The position numbers and the translations under genes are program-made. Positions 1-9,823 of a stretch of 35,517 nucleotides of DNA are shown piece after piece. The stretch is from NCBI GenBank assembly GCA_030849805.1, contig JASANZ010002027.1, forward strand, positions 1-35,517. The letters are read 5' to 3'. Numbering within the stretch: position 1 is the stretch's first letter; every line of letters begins with the position of its first letter. Source of the stretch: Sergeia podlipaevii. Its lineage: Eukaryota; Euglenozoa; Kinetoplastea; Trypanosomatida; Trypanosomatidae. The notes under the pieces are model-generated. The model was not told where the DNA came from. It was given only the letters and a program-made list of their open reading frames with translations, and made no database searches.

Positions 1-528
1 AACACGCCCGCCCGCTCTGTTGCCCGTGTAGCCAACAAAATTTGCCCCTAGACACGCAGCAGCACAGCTGGCACCGAATGTGTATCCTACCAGCACTTGG
101 GGGATCGTATGATGCCCACAAGCCACGCGTAGCCCTGATGCGTAGAGACCATAGGCCACAATGCCAGCCTGGGTCGCAAGGAGACTTCCAGGCACAGCGG
201 CACCTTCGACAAATGAAGACGATGTTTGATAGGAGCGCCATAGGCCTGTACAGACTGCGATGGAAAGAAAAGATAAAGCAGTTGCGTGATTGCTCGGCAT
301 GCCTGGACTGAGCTTTGGGGCTCCCGATGGTCGAGACTGATTAACAACGCGCTTCAGCGCCTTACTGATAGCTGCGGTAGCACAGCACGCGGTGGTAAAC
401 ATTGGAACGGCAATGGTGTTGCAGTGAGGATCAAAAAAGTAGAGATTAACGCCAGTCACTGCGAGAGAAACCACTACACTGCATGACTTATCAGCAAATT
501 GATTCATCTTAATAAAAAAATGCGCCAT
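1..528 (-). CDS. PAP2-family membrane lipid phosphate phosphatase, C-terminus cut by window edge
   Basis: The frame is open from the first ATG at 528 to the window edge (176 codons, no stop); the C-terminus lies outside. The three PAP2 phosphatase motifs are readable: K59 to R66-P67 (K-x6-RP), then P78-S79-N80-H81 (the PSxH motif), then R134-x5-H140-x3-Q144. The wording around them (NQSRP, PGMPSNHA, HTIPQVLVG) resembles the plant LPP-epsilon/dolichyl-diphosphatase-like branch, where Q replaces the usual D of motif 3. Hydrophobic stretches at about residues 16-31, 37-55, 80-96 and 115-131 fit an integral membrane enzyme that removes phosphate from a lipid phosphate or polyprenyl diphosphate; the substrate cannot be told. 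ATG 528 is preferred over in-frame ATG 507 because it is the first AUG after a strong pyrimidine tract and AG at 671-672. Function at family level is secure; the subfamily is inferred. Confidence 0.85.
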   Translation of the reverse strand, partial: MAHFFIKMNQFADKSCSVVVSLAVTGVNLYFFDPHCNTIAVPMFTTACCATAAISKALKRVVNQSRPSGAPKLSPGMPSNHATALSFLSIAVCTGLWRSYQTSSSFVEGAAVPGSLLATQAGIVAYGLYASGLRVACGHHTIPQVLVGYTFGASCAAACLGANFVGYTGNRAGGRV

Positions 529-625
529 TTTCTTTCTTTTGTATGGCAGTGATTCAGCACAGTGTGCTAATCTCACAATTCTAACTTGCTGGATTAATAT
601 ATATATATATGTGCTACCGGGGTGA

Positions 626-636
626 GGGGGGGGGGG
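626..636. repeat. G homopolymer (11 G on +)
   Basis: An uninterrupted run of 11 G on +, so a C run inside the predicted 5' UTR of the PAP2 transcript. Length is prone to sequencing error. Confidence 0.8.
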
Positions 637-670
637 ACAATTAAAGAGGAGGAAGAAAGTACAAGAAGTG

Positions 671-717
671 CTTTAGTCAAAGAAAAAAAGAAGAAGAAAA
701 GGAAAGGGGGATGTGTC
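671..717 (-). promoter_or_regulatory. Predicted spliced-leader acceptor of the PAP2 gene
   Basis: On the minus strand a long C/T run (673-712 region) ends in a TAAAG, with the AG at 672-671. Used as the trans-splice acceptor it gives a 5' UTR of about 142 nt with no AUG before 528. Prediction from the tract only. Confidence 0.5.
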
Positions 718-1074
718 GTGTATGTTTGCAGGCATTTAAATTCGTTTCCTTGCGATGATGAGAACTAGCAAGGACAATTTAAAAGTGACAATAAGAGAAA
801 GAGAAAAACTGACAGTATCAAGAAAGCAACAGAGAATCAGAGTTTTCAAAAAGAAAATGTCTCTCTTTTTCAACGTACAAAGAGAAGAACTTTCCTTTTT
901 TTTTTGTTTGTTGATGGTGTTGAAAGACATCAAACTCAATGCAGCGCAGTGAGTAAACAACAAATAATAAAAAAACACAGGAGCAAAAAATTCGTAGTAA
1001 CAGACAGTATCTTCCTTTACTGACTGTTTGCAAGGAAACCCAAGTTCAAGTGTGTGCGTGTGTCAATGTACGTT

Positions 1075-1095
1075 CACACACACACACACACACAC
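1075..1095. repeat. CA dinucleotide microsatellite
   Basis: About ten CA units in the presumed E1 3' UTR; TG repeats on the transcript. Confidence 0.85.
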
Positions 1096-1343
1096 AGAGC
1101 ACGCAACACTAATCATAAGACAGTGCTAACAGGAACGACAGTAGTAATACATACTAATATATATAAAAGAGAGAGGGAAAGGGTAGAAAGAAACAGCGTG
1201 GTGCATGTGTACCACAGTCAAGTCAAAGGAAGATAGCAATCAGCAACGAAAAGTTCTCACACTCTCTCTCTCTGATTTAGTAACCCTCGGTAGTTGTTTA
1301 TCACCTGACCGCAATAAAAACAATAAAATGGATTCATGAGCAG

Positions 1344-1366
1344 TCTCTCTCTCTCTCTCTCTCTCT
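1344..1366. repeat. TC dinucleotide microsatellite
   Basis: About eleven TC units, 130 bases past the E1 stop; read as GA repeats in the E1 3' UTR. Confidence 0.85.
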
Positions 1367-1493
1367 TAGCTGTCGTTCATGTTGCTCCGTCTACTTTCTC
1401 GCCAAAAACAACCACCTTTTCTTCTTCTTATCATTTTATGTTGTTGTCTCACCCTCCCCCTCCCCGCTGCTGCCATCATCCTTCTTTCATCTC

Positions 1494-4400
1494 TTAAAAG
1501 TTTCTGTACTTGTAGCGAATAATTGGTACATCTACATCGTCCTCCTCACCAATCACGCCAGTTGCGACAAGGTTGAGAAAGTCATCGCCGTCCTGCGGAA
1601 CCTCACCCTTCTCCTGCGCCACCACAGAAACTGCCTTCTCTTTATCCGCCTTCTTTCCACCAAACTGCGTGTAAATCATCTTGCCACTCGCGAGCGTGAT
1701 CATAAAGGTCTCCAGCTCATAACGATCCTCCAGGAGCTTCACAAGTTCATTCACGCTGATGTCGCGACCCTCAATTACGTCAAGACGATCCCACACCGTC
1801 CAGTGAAGCGTTGCCCCGCTTGGGCGGACGTAGGTTCGACCGTTGGCGATAATGGGGTCTGAAAATGCGACAAATGGTAGGGCAATGTTTACAAACGCGG
1901 AGCGGTACAGTGAAAGCTGCATGTTAACCTCGTCACGGGTAGGTACGTACATTCCCGCAGCAGCAGCAGCGCCGGCGCTCGCGGTGTGACGGAACTGGAT
2001 GAGAAAGTACTTGAGCATCTCAAACCCCACCAGCCCCGTCACCAGCGACGTCGTGGTCACCATGGCAGGGATAATCTTCCCCGCAATGCGCTTTGTGCGC
2101 ACAAGATCCGCTGGTGGAATGCCATACGCAATCGCTCGCAGATTGGAGCAGTAGGTAATGAACTCTACGTGATGGTTTGTGGCATCATCCTTCTCAAACT
2201 CCAGTGGCTTCATACGGCGGCCAGTAAACTGTGACGCGGGAGGCAAGTCGCGCACAGTCAGCTCTCCGGCAAGCTGCGCAGCGGACGGGTCGCTCTTGTC
2301 CTTCTCAGAAGTGGCGAACGCAACGCTACGAGCCACGAAGGCGGGGGCCTTCATTGTCGCTGACATGCCGGCGACCTGCTGCCTCGTCAGTGACAGCGGT
2401 GGGAGACCACAGATCTCCGCGAGCAGGCATGCCGTGCTGTAGACAAACTCAATATGTTGTTCATCCTGAGGGTTGTATGTGAGCGCGGTCGGGGGCTTCT
2501 TGGCGCCGCTCCAAAACAGCTGTCCATCTTCATTGCGCTTATCCAGTGGGATGTTGTGAAGAAGCTGACGGAAGTTTTCGCAGAAGTATTGATTGAACAT
2601 CAGAAACGCGCTCGAAACACAGTCTTCGTGCGTCGTGGGCCACGTGCGTAGGGCTTCGTTGACTTGCTTCAACGCAACGCCCGCAGCGGCGGGGTCGCGC
2701 GCAAGTTGCGCCTCAAACCCTTCGGGGTTTTCCAGATACGCATTCACGTCTGCCGGGGTGCTATTATACAAGAGGTGAAATTGGTCTCTCGCCCATTGAA
2801 TGGTGTGCTCGATGGCACTGGGAAAGTTCTTGAGCGTGCACAGCGGAATGGATCTCTCCGGTGGATCGTAGCTGTTGCTGTAGCTCTCTGTGACAAACGT
2901 AATCACGGGCTGCATGTTACACTTGGTGCCCAAGGTGCCACTTTCAAACAAGGGCCTCTTGTAGAAGAGACAGCGCTCGTCTACATATTTGCGGCTGGCA
3001 ACGTTGTCAAGTGCGTTGAGCACCACATGATGCTGTGCCCAGAACTGTTCATTGAAGACGCCTTCCGTCTCAGGTGCCATCTTTTCCTCGTAGGCCGTAA
3101 TGTGAAGCCTCGGGTTGATGCTTTGCGCAGCAGCAGCAGCCACCGTTGACTTGGACTGTCCAATGTGTCGATCGCGGAACAGGAACTGCCGCGAAAGGTT
3201 GCTCATTTCAATCTGGTCCATATCTGTGATGGAGACACCACCGAGCCCGATAAGAGCGGCGTTCTTGATGAGTTCGCACCCCAGTGCGCCAGCACCAACG
3301 ATAAAAGCCCGTTGCGTGGCAAGGAATTCCTGGAATGCCGGTCCCATGACAGCCATCTGATTGCTGAATCGGTTGGGGGCAACACTTTCCGTCGAGAGCC
3401 ATTCATCAGGGGTACCACCGCGCGCCTGGAGTATCTCCCGAGCATCGTAGTACAGCCACTGGTGAATAGGTGTAAACTTGCCGCTGCACAGCTTGAGCGC
3501 CTCCTGCGCCGCAAGGCCACCAATGAAGCAGGCCATGGGGTTCAGGTCGCCGCCAAACACAGGGAGTACTTGACGTGCAAAGTCGTCGTTCAAGTCGGCC
3601 GCACTCAAGCCAGCGGGCGTAAGTGTCTTGGCGAGCGCGATGGCCTCGGTGACCTCCGCTGCGGAGGTAGGGCACTTGCCCATGTGGGCTACGGCGCGAA
3701 AGATCGCATGTAGCGTAGTCGGCGCGTCAAACTTCGCCTCACTATCAAAAATCATGGCGAAGTCGGGGTCCACGACGCTGCTGGCAAGATCCTTGAAGGA
3801 CATAGTCATTCTCCGTTTCGTAGTATGCAGGTAGGCGCTGGTGCCAGTCTTGACTTGGGTCCCATCCTTGAGAAGCTCCGTGAAGCCTTTGAGCTGAAGA
3901 ATGTACGGAGAAACGACATTTGACACCTCAAATAGCTTCAACTCCTTGAGCTTCTGCGAGCCAGAGGCAATGTCTGTGTTCGCACCGGCTGGAGAGACGA
4001 GGCCAGTGAGGTAGACCTGATCCCCAACAGCGCACTCATGGCTCTTGTCATCGTGAAGAGTGACCAGCCCTTCACTCGAGATGGCGGTCACCACGCACGT
4101 AACGGTTTCCTCGCCATCAGGATCCAGCACGTCAAAGCTGTCCCCGGCGTCCACAAACACGCAGCCCGCAACGCCACGGCTCTCAGAGGAAATGAACTTG
4201 ACACCGCATGCGCGGGCCTTGGCGTTCTCAGCGGTGAGAGAAGCGGTATAATGGTTCGCAAACACCACCACCTGCACATGGGGAATGAGATCCATCACGT
4301 TAGCACCAGCAGGCGTCGCTGTCACTTCCACAAAGCGGTTCAGCTCCTTCGCAGCGGCGGCAACGATGGCACCACGAGGTTTGCCCACGTCACTCTCCTG

Positions 4401-4625
4401 AAGGAAAAAGTTGGCACTGAGATCTGCAATCTGCACTGGAGCGTCGTCGCACACTTTGATGGAACGAACACCCATGAGAGCCAGGTTCTTTACAATTTCT
4501 GCACCCAGGCCGCTGGCACCCACGACAAGCACATCTGTGGAGCCGTACTTGGCCTGTGTCTCAGCGCCTACCACATACTCCTGGCGATTGTAGAGCTGTC
4601 GCTTCTGTGCTTCGACAGATGACAT
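1494..4625 (-). CDS. UBA1: Ubiquitin-activating enzyme E1
   Basis: A 1043-residue protein, the usual length for a canonical E1. It adenylates the ubiquitin C-terminus with ATP and passes it as a thioester to E2 enzymes. Visible in order: an inactive adenylation half with a GASGLGAE loop (36-43), a first catalytic-cysteine half-domain region (about 165-260), the active adenylation half with nucleotide loop GAGALGCE (444-451) and DMDQIEMSNLSRQFLFR (468-484), the catalytic cysteine C596 in SIPLCTLKNFP, the large second cysteine domain, and a C-terminal ubiquitin-fold domain ending in PIIRYKYRNF. All key residues are intact. ATG 4625 is preceded in frame by a stop three codons' length away, so the start is firm. 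The double adenylation architecture with this length points to ubiquitin rather than SUMO or NEDD8. Kinetoplastids may carry more than one E1 and I cannot say which this is. Confidence 0.96.
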   Translation of the reverse strand: MSSVEAQKRQLYNRQEYVVGAETQAKYGSTDVLVVGASGLGAEIVKNLALMGVRSIKVCDDAPVQIADLSANFFLQESDVGKPRGAIVAAAAKELNRFVEVTATPAGANVMDLIPHVQVVVFANHYTASLTAENAKARACGVKFISSESRGVAGCVFVDAGDSFDVLDPDGEETVTCVVTAISSEGLVTLHDDKSHECAVGDQVYLTGLVSPAGANTDIASGSQKLKELKLFEVSNVVSPYILQLKGFTELLKDGTQVKTGTSAYLHTTKRRMTMSFKDLASSVVDPDFAMIFDSEAKFDAPTTLHAIFRAVAHMGKCPTSAAEVTEAIALAKTLTPAGLSAADLNDDFARQVLPVFGGDLNPMACFIGGLAAQEALKLCSGKFTPIHQWLYYDAREILQARGGTPDEWLSTESVAPNRFSNQMAVMGPAFQEFLATQRAFIVGAGALGCELIKNAALIGLGGVSITDMDQIEMSNLSRQFLFRDRHIGQSKSTVAAAAAQSINPRLHITAYEEKMAPETEGVFNEQFWAQHHVVLNALDNVASRKYVDERCLFYKRPLFESGTLGTKCNMQPVITFVTESYSNSYDPPERSIPLCTLKNFPSAIEHTIQWARDQFHLLYNSTPADVNAYLENPEGFEAQLARDPAAAGVALKQVNEALRTWPTTHEDCVSSAFLMFNQYFCENFRQLLHNIPLDKRNEDGQLFWSGAKKPPTALTYNPQDEQHIEFVYSTACLLAEICGLPPLSLTRQQVAGMSATMKAPAFVARSVAFATSEKDKSDPSAAQLAGELTVRDLPPASQFTGRRMKPLEFEKDDATNHHVEFITYCSNLRAIAYGIPPADLVRTKRIAGKIIPAMVTTTSLVTGLVGFEMLKYFLIQFRHTASAGAAAAAGMYVPTRDEVNMQLSLYRSAFVNIALPFVAFSDPIIANGRTYVRPSGATLHWTVWDRLDVIEGRDISVNELVKLLEDRYELETFMITLASGKMIYTQFGGKKADKEKAVSVVAQEKGEVPQDGDDFLNLVATGVIGEEDDVDVPIIRYKYRNF

Positions 4626-6554
4626 TATTCACTGGCACTGCTCTCCGCGACACAAAAAAAAGCGAAGCAACGATAGAAATTATAATAGTAGTAGAACCTA
4701 CTTTTGGCTTAAGAAACTTCGTTTCTGCCTCGTTAGGAGAAGCGGGGGGGGAGCCAAAGACTACCTCTGTCGAAACTGGCGGTAGCGAAGTAAGAATAAA
4801 AGTTTGGTAAATTAATTGAAATGGACACAAAGTAACTTCAGAAAGGAGAAAATTTCTGAAGATACTTTGATGGGCACGTAAACAGAAATGCGGGGTCACA
4901 CAAAATATAATAGTAATGATATGATAACGTGCCCGGTCTTTATGTATAAATACCTATAAGCAAAATACCAAAGAAAAAAGAACAACAAATATATAAGGGA
5001 AATGTAAATATCCTAGTAAATCCTTCAATATAGATGTGATTGTGTTTTTTTGTTTTTTTTAGCAAAAAGTAATGAAACAGAAAAAAAAATGAGGTAAAAA
5101 CTGGAATGACATATGAAAAAAAAAAAGAAGTTCATATACACGAATGCGCCGCCAATACGGTCAGTAGCATCCTTATTATGATATTGGATGATTCAAAAAG
5201 AAAAAAAAACGGCATTTCTTTGCTGACCCTTTTTTTCGTTCATCTAGTACACGTGAGAAAACAATAAAAGAAAAAATGAAAACATAACACTGAAAAGGCA
5301 CAAATCACAATGAACCGATAATAAAAGCCGGATACTGATCTCCATTTTCAAAGATGCGTGCTTTTTCCCCCTCCCCTCTAACATAAGCATGAATGGACGG
5401 AACAACAACAACAAAAAGCACGCAAAACACGCCATGCCGTCATTTAAGAAAAAGAAAAGGGAGGGAAGATAGATTCTATCATTCGCTTTTTCTTTTTCTT
5501 TATTTTCTCTTCCTCTATTCTCTTTCTCCTTTTTTTTTAAAAAAAGAAAACATAAAGAGACACGTTGCATCTCTCCCGCCCATGCCATCTCCCAAGCCAC
5601 TTTTTCGTTCACACCAGTACAAGAGCTGGCAATAAAAAAAAAGGAAAACGCATTTTAAAACGGCAATGGGAAAATTGTATAAGGGAAGTGCTCTTGCGCC
5701 TCTGTCTTATCTTTCTAATCACGTTCAGCATTGTTTGACTCCCCAATTCGATTTAATCATATATCAGCAACTGATCTAAAGATAAGGGAGGGGGGGGAAA
5801 ATAATCAAGCGACCGTACCACTAGGCACACTAGCCACCACGACACACAATGATCAAATACGCAATCGCTAAAGGAAAAAAAAAATGAAAAAGTAGGGGAA
5901 ACAGGAGGAGCCTCTTCATAGTGTCTATTTGCCCATCACCCAACAGCAAATGTAAAAAAAAAGTGACAAGTGAGGGAAAGGAAACACACAAACACACATA
6001 TATAGAATCTACTTGCTCACAGTACAGTTGTTTTCTTTTTTTTCTTGCCATTGTCGTTGTTGCTGTTAGCCAACACCCTTCTTTTCTTCTCTCTCATTCT
6101 CCCTCCCTGTCATAGACAATAGGGTGTTGAATAAATAAATAAATAAAAACTCTAAAAGATGCGAATATAAATGGAAAAAAAAATGGTCAATAAAGAGCAG
6201 CGAAGCGTCCTCTCTTCCTCTCGCGCAATCCTTCTCAACAAGAGGAGAAAAGAAAGGGGGGATCTTGAACCCTCAAAGACAACAGGAGTTCAAGCATTTT
6301 TTAAAAAAGAAAAAGAGTCCTCTTTGACTCAGTGGTGTACCTACAAAATAATGATAATTGTATTCATAATAATAATAGTGACTGTACATCTCACCCCTTG
6401 ACCATTACGATTTTTCTGAAAAAGGCAATGAAAAAAAAATAATAATAAAAGAGATTCGCCGTTCTGTTCCTATCGGATATGTACTTTTTTTAAGGCTTCT
6501 GAATGAATTTTGAAGCACACACACACACTCTCTCTCTCCTTCTCTTTTTTTTTC
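4626..6554. other. Long intergenic spacer (1.9 kb) between kinesin and E1
   Basis: The longest gene-free stretch in the window. It is AT-rich with many A runs on +, purine/pyrimidine blocks around 5450-5560, and no open frame with credible composition on either strand. The longest, on minus at 5612-5244, is a string of F, L, K and E from homopolymers. Most of it should be the kinesin 3' UTR. I see no tRNA-like or rRNA-like block; a small structured RNA cannot be excluded by eye. Confidence 0.6.
4643..4672 (-). promoter_or_regulatory. Predicted spliced-leader acceptor of E1
   Basis: On the minus strand a T-rich run (4651-4672) is followed by GGAG, with the first AG at 4644-4643, giving a 5' UTR of only about 17 nt. 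Further AGs follow at 4642-4641, 4639-4638 and 4633-4632, so the exact site is uncertain. Confidence 0.45.
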
Positions 6555-8786
6555 TTACTTCTTCTTGAAGAGCTTATCGTGCTTTGCACGAACCGCATCA
6601 CGTTCAGCCGTCACCACATTCAGACGCTCCTTCAGTTCATCGCGCTTCGTCCTGAGAGAAGCCAGTCTCGCCTCATCACTTGCAATCTTCTCGTGCCAGC
6701 CCTCGGACTTGCTCTCCTTGATTAACTTTGCCATATCGGCCAGCTGCTTCTCCTTGGCGTCACGGGTGGCCTTCGCCTTCTCCAAGCTCTCCTTTGCAAC
6801 TGCGACCTCAGCATCAATCTTCTCCTTGTGTCTCTGGCAAATACCAGGGGCATCCATCTGAGCATAAATGACGTCACGGCGTGCGTCAGCCTCACGCTTG
6901 CGCGCCTCATGAGCGGGCCGTTGCGACTCCGCGGCCGCTACCTTCGCCGCCGCTGCATCCGTCTCTGCCTGAGCTTTCTTGAAGCGCCCTAGCGCCTCCT
7001 GCTCCTTGCGCTCAGCATCCTTTTGCAGCACATCAAGCTTCGCCACCTCCTCATCGTTGCCCACCAGCTGGCTCTCGAGCTTCTTGTGGTGCTCCTGATA
7101 AGAGCGTAGCTTCTCATCGTACTCCCTCTGCCGCTGCGCGCGCTCCTCCGTGAGTGCGGCACGCTCCTTCTCTGTGGACGCCACACGATTCTGCAGCTTC
7201 GCCAGCTCCTTCTTGAGCTCCACAGTGTCCTTTGCCAAGCGCTCGGCTGTTCCCTGCTTGTACCGTAGTGTCTCCCTGAGACTGTCGAGATTGTGACGCT
7301 GGATCTGCACTGCATTGCCCAGCTCCCCGGCGTGGGTGGCGAGACCGTCCTGCACAATCGTCTGATCGTTCATCTTGACCAGGGTGACAAGGTTGCGAGC
7401 CTTGCTGCTCCATTGCAGAGTGGCAAGAGTATCGGCATAGTTCTTGACGAGCGGGCTCAGCGTGGCCACCATCGTCGTGCGTGCGTTTCCGCCAATGCTA
7501 TCGCTAAGCAGCCAAGTCAACACGGAGTCACGGAAGGGGACCTGGGGCATGGGTCGATCCTGGTAGTACCCACCAGTAATTTCTGCTCGAGCCTGTTCAA
7601 TGAGAATGTTCTGGCGCTCAGTAAGGCAGTCAATACACCTGCGCAGGGCAAGCAGAGAGGTATTGATCGCGGCAGACTCCTTAACGTAATCTTGGAAGCC
7701 ACCACGCTCTGAGCCAGCGAGATCGACTAGGTTAATGCGACCTGCTTGAGTCCTGATGACTGGTTTCGAGTAGCGATCCTTTGCCGGCGTCGTCCGCTCC
7801 TGCACAACGGTCAGTTGATATATCGCGTGGCTTCGGCTGGACTGGTTATGCACGGCGGTGGCGCACGTGGTGCGGTGCTGAGAGCCGCGCTCCAACAGTG
7901 TGCAGCACTGAGCCCAGTTCTCCACCTGGTACTTGGTGACGCCCTCTACAAAAGGTCCGCTGTATGGGTCCTGCCGAATGCGTGCGTCGTGCAGCTTCTC
8001 GTTGCCACGAGTGTTGCGGAGTGCAGGGTCAAGCAGGTCGCGCACACGCTCCATGTAGATTTCCACAAAACTCACCTCCACCCGCACAGTGAGCTTCTCG
8101 CCCTTCCGCGCGCTCGCCTCCTTCTCCTTTGCGAGGTTCTGCTCGAGCAAAAGAAAGAGATCGTTAGAAACTCGCGGAATAATACCCTCCTCGCCATCAC
8201 CGCCGCAGGTGGCATTGGCGTCATAAATGCCCATCATTGTGTAGGTCTTACCACTGCCAGTCTGTCCGTACGAGAGGATGCAACTGTTGAAGCCATTGAA
8301 CACGTGTGGAACGAGGTCCTTCGCAATGATGTTGTAGACGTCCTTCTGCGTGGCGCACTCGCGGTTGCGTGTATCCTGGAAAGTGTGAACAATGTTGTGA
8401 GTCTTGGGGATGGACCAAAGCGAGGCGTCGAATTCAAACTGCGCCTTAGGTGCCCAGTGGTCCTTTGGATCCAGAAGGATGGTTGTGTTGTCGGTCATCT
8501 CCACGACAGAGCGTCGCTCCTGACCCTCCATCTCAGCCAGCTCCTCTGGAATAAAAGGACGTACGCGAGAGACTACCTTGAAGGAGGTAATCTCAGAAAT
8601 GCGATTGCGGAAGGCATCCGTGCCCTCCAAGGCGTCCGTGCTTGTAAGACCGCAATCAACATAGGGATCTTTGTGCTTGCGCGCAGCGGGGCCTCCAGTG
8701 GGTGTGCTCCTGGTTGGCGTGGTTGGGCCACCTACACGCCCTTTTGAGCTAGGCTTCTGCACAAGCTTGGGTTCCTTGGAGGACAT
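6555..8786 (-). CDS. Kinesin motor protein with C-terminal coiled coil
   Basis: A 743-residue kinesin, an ATP-driven microtubule motor. The motor domain spans about residues 66-470: P-loop GQTGSGKT (174-181), switch I NQSSRSH (314-320), switch II DLAGSE (355-360), and the VPFRDSVLTWLL segment (416-427). The motor is N-terminal, after a short Pro/Thr/Lys-rich head, so plus-end motion is the likely default. Residues about 485-740 are charged, heptad-like coiled coil (dimerisation) and end in KKK. Motor wording such as VEGVTKYQV and the ERGSQHRTT stretch resembles kinesin-3 (KIF1) motors, but there is no room for an FHA or PH domain, so the cargo is unknown. It could be a kinetoplastid-specific kinesin. 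A splice acceptor 36 nt upstream supports ATG 8786. Confidence 0.95.
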   Translation of the reverse strand: MSSKEPKLVQKPSSKGRVGGPTTPTRSTPTGGPAARKHKDPYVDCGLTSTDALEGTDAFRNRISEITSFKVVSRVRPFIPEELAEMEGQERRSVVEMTDNTTILLDPKDHWAPKAQFEFDASLWSIPKTHNIVHTFQDTRNRECATQKDVYNIIAKDLVPHVFNGFNSCILSYGQTGSGKTYTMMGIYDANATCGGDGEEGIIPRVSNDLFLLLEQNLAKEKEASARKGEKLTVRVEVSFVEIYMERVRDLLDPALRNTRGNEKLHDARIRQDPYSGPFVEGVTKYQVENWAQCCTLLERGSQHRTTCATAVHNQSSRSHAIYQLTVVQERTTPAKDRYSKPVIRTQAGRINLVDLAGSERGGFQDYVKESAAINTSLLALRRCIDCLTERQNILIEQARAEITGGYYQDRPMPQVPFRDSVLTWLLSDSIGGNARTTMVATLSPLVKNYADTLATLQWSSKARNLVTLVKMNDQTIVQDGLATHAGELGNAVQIQRHNLDSLRETLRYKQGTAERLAKDTVELKKELAKLQNRVASTEKERAALTEERAQRQREYDEKLRSYQEHHKKLESQLVGNDEEVAKLDVLQKDAERKEQEALGRFKKAQAETDAAAAKVAAAESQRPAHEARKREADARRDVIYAQMDAPGICQRHKEKIDAEVAVAKESLEKAKATRDAKEKQLADMAKLIKESKSEGWHEKIASDEARLASLRTKRDELKERLNVVTAERDAVRAKHDKLFKKK

Positions 8787-8822
8787 GTGTGTGATTCTTC
8801 TTTTTGCTCGACGTGCCTACTC

Positions 8823-8868
8823 CTGAAATAATAACAATAATAGTGATAGTAGAAGTAAAAAAAAAAAA
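8823..8868 (-). promoter_or_regulatory. Predicted spliced-leader acceptor of the kinesin gene
   Basis: On the minus strand a T12 run, then TTATTG-type U-rich repeats, ends in TTTCAG with AG at 8824-8823. This gives a 36-nt 5' UTR without AUG. One of the clearest acceptors in the window. Confidence 0.65.
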
Positions 8869-9519
8869 GCGTCCAACGTGTAGAACTCAAGACCCAGTAC
8901 CTGGTTCTAAAGAAAAAAAATAAAAATAAAAATATGCGTATGTATATACTAGCCGCACGATACAGGAAAAAAAATAAAGTACGCAGCTATATATATATAT
9001 ATATCTCCCAAGTATTTATACTCCTTCTACTGACTCCGCGAGCGAGCAGAGCAGAATGAATAAAAAAATAAATAAATCAATGCTCTAAGGGGAGATACTG
9101 GGCGTATGTCTATTTATATAGATAGATAGATTGATATACAGAGAGAAACAAATGTTGGTACTACTTTCGCTAAAAGCCTAACAAAATGATAGTAATAATA
9201 ATAAGCACGAGAAGAATATGAAACACTACTGTCAAATAGAGAAAGAGAAAAAAAGCAGCATAGAGTATCACCTCAGATGGATCTACTTTGCAAACATATA
9301 TATATCAAATTCCAACTTCTCTCTAGCAGCCAACGCCAACAACCAATCATCTGACCAAAAAAAAAAAAAAAAAAAACATGAGACCGTTGCTTCCTCTCAA
9401 AATCTGCCCTTTTCCCATTGAAGAAAAAGAGAGAAAGAAATAAAGACGATAGAATTACTTGCTTTTTTTTTTTGGCGCGTGTGCAGATAAATCACAATGC
9501 ATATGTGTATGTACATACG

Positions 9520-9546
9520 GAAGAAGAAGAAGAAGAAGAAGAAGAA
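9520..9546. repeat. GAA trinucleotide repeat
   Basis: About eight GAA units followed by an A run on +; a pure UUC/U tract on the transcript strand. It lies in the presumed 3' UTR of the MYCBPAP-like gene and looks like a strong pyrimidine tract, though no gene starts nearby downstream. Confidence 0.85.
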
Positions 9547-9823
9547 AAAAAAAAGTAACAACATCCAACAACCCATAACATCGCAGTGCCTATACATACT
9601 GCCCCCCCCCTTCTTTTCTATCAATCGCTTTCCAGCCATCGCACAAGTAGCAGCGGTGGCAAAGTGCAACAAATGTGTAGCTTTCAATCATGACAAAAAA
9701 AAAAACAAGACAGAATATCATATTGCAGGAAACAGAACAAAAGCCATCACCCCGGCAGACACTCGCTTCACAGCAAACTAAAGTATTCAACTCCCATATG
9801 CAAAGGTGTACACATACACACAC

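Larger units (their letters stand above)
508..1493. other. Intergenic spacer between E1 and the PAP2 gene
   Basis: Past the first 21 bases, which belong to the PAP2 reading frame, no gene is seen. The right part should be the 3' UTR of E1 and the left part the 5' UTR of the PAP2 gene. It holds an AT run (about 595-610), an 11-G run on + (C on the transcript, 626-636), a CA repeat (1075-1095) and a TC repeat (1344-1366). Short open frames here are low complexity and not credible. Confidence 0.7.
8787..9823. other. Intergenic spacer between the MYCBPAP-like gene and kinesin
   Basis: No gene seen. It contains AT runs (8988-9004 and near 9296), an A run at 9358-9376, a GAA repeat (9520-9546) and a C9 run (9602-9610). 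It should hold the 3' UTR of the 9824-12511 gene and the kinesin acceptor. Confidence 0.7.

Noticed and set aside
87..347. 86-codon minus open frame near the left edge
   Set aside because: It overlaps the PAP2 frame in another phase; only the PAP2 frame carries motifs.
1075..1366. Closely spaced short repeats as a possible CRISPR or satellite
   Set aside because: They are simple dinucleotide microsatellites with no repeat-spacer unit, in a eukaryotic 3' UTR.
4038..4622. Open frame of 194 codons on + opposite the E1 N-terminus
   Set aside because: Antisense shadow of a well-conserved gene; composition without any recognisable domain.
5244..5612. 122-codon minus open frame in the E1-kinesin spacer
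   Set aside because: Phe/Leu/Lys/Glu-rich sequence from homopolymer and purine runs; no start context and no domain.
7746..8747. Long + strand open frame (333 codons) opposite the kinesin motor domain
   Set aside because: It is the antisense of highly conserved kinesin motor codons, has no family motifs, and would run against the direction of the whole cluster.
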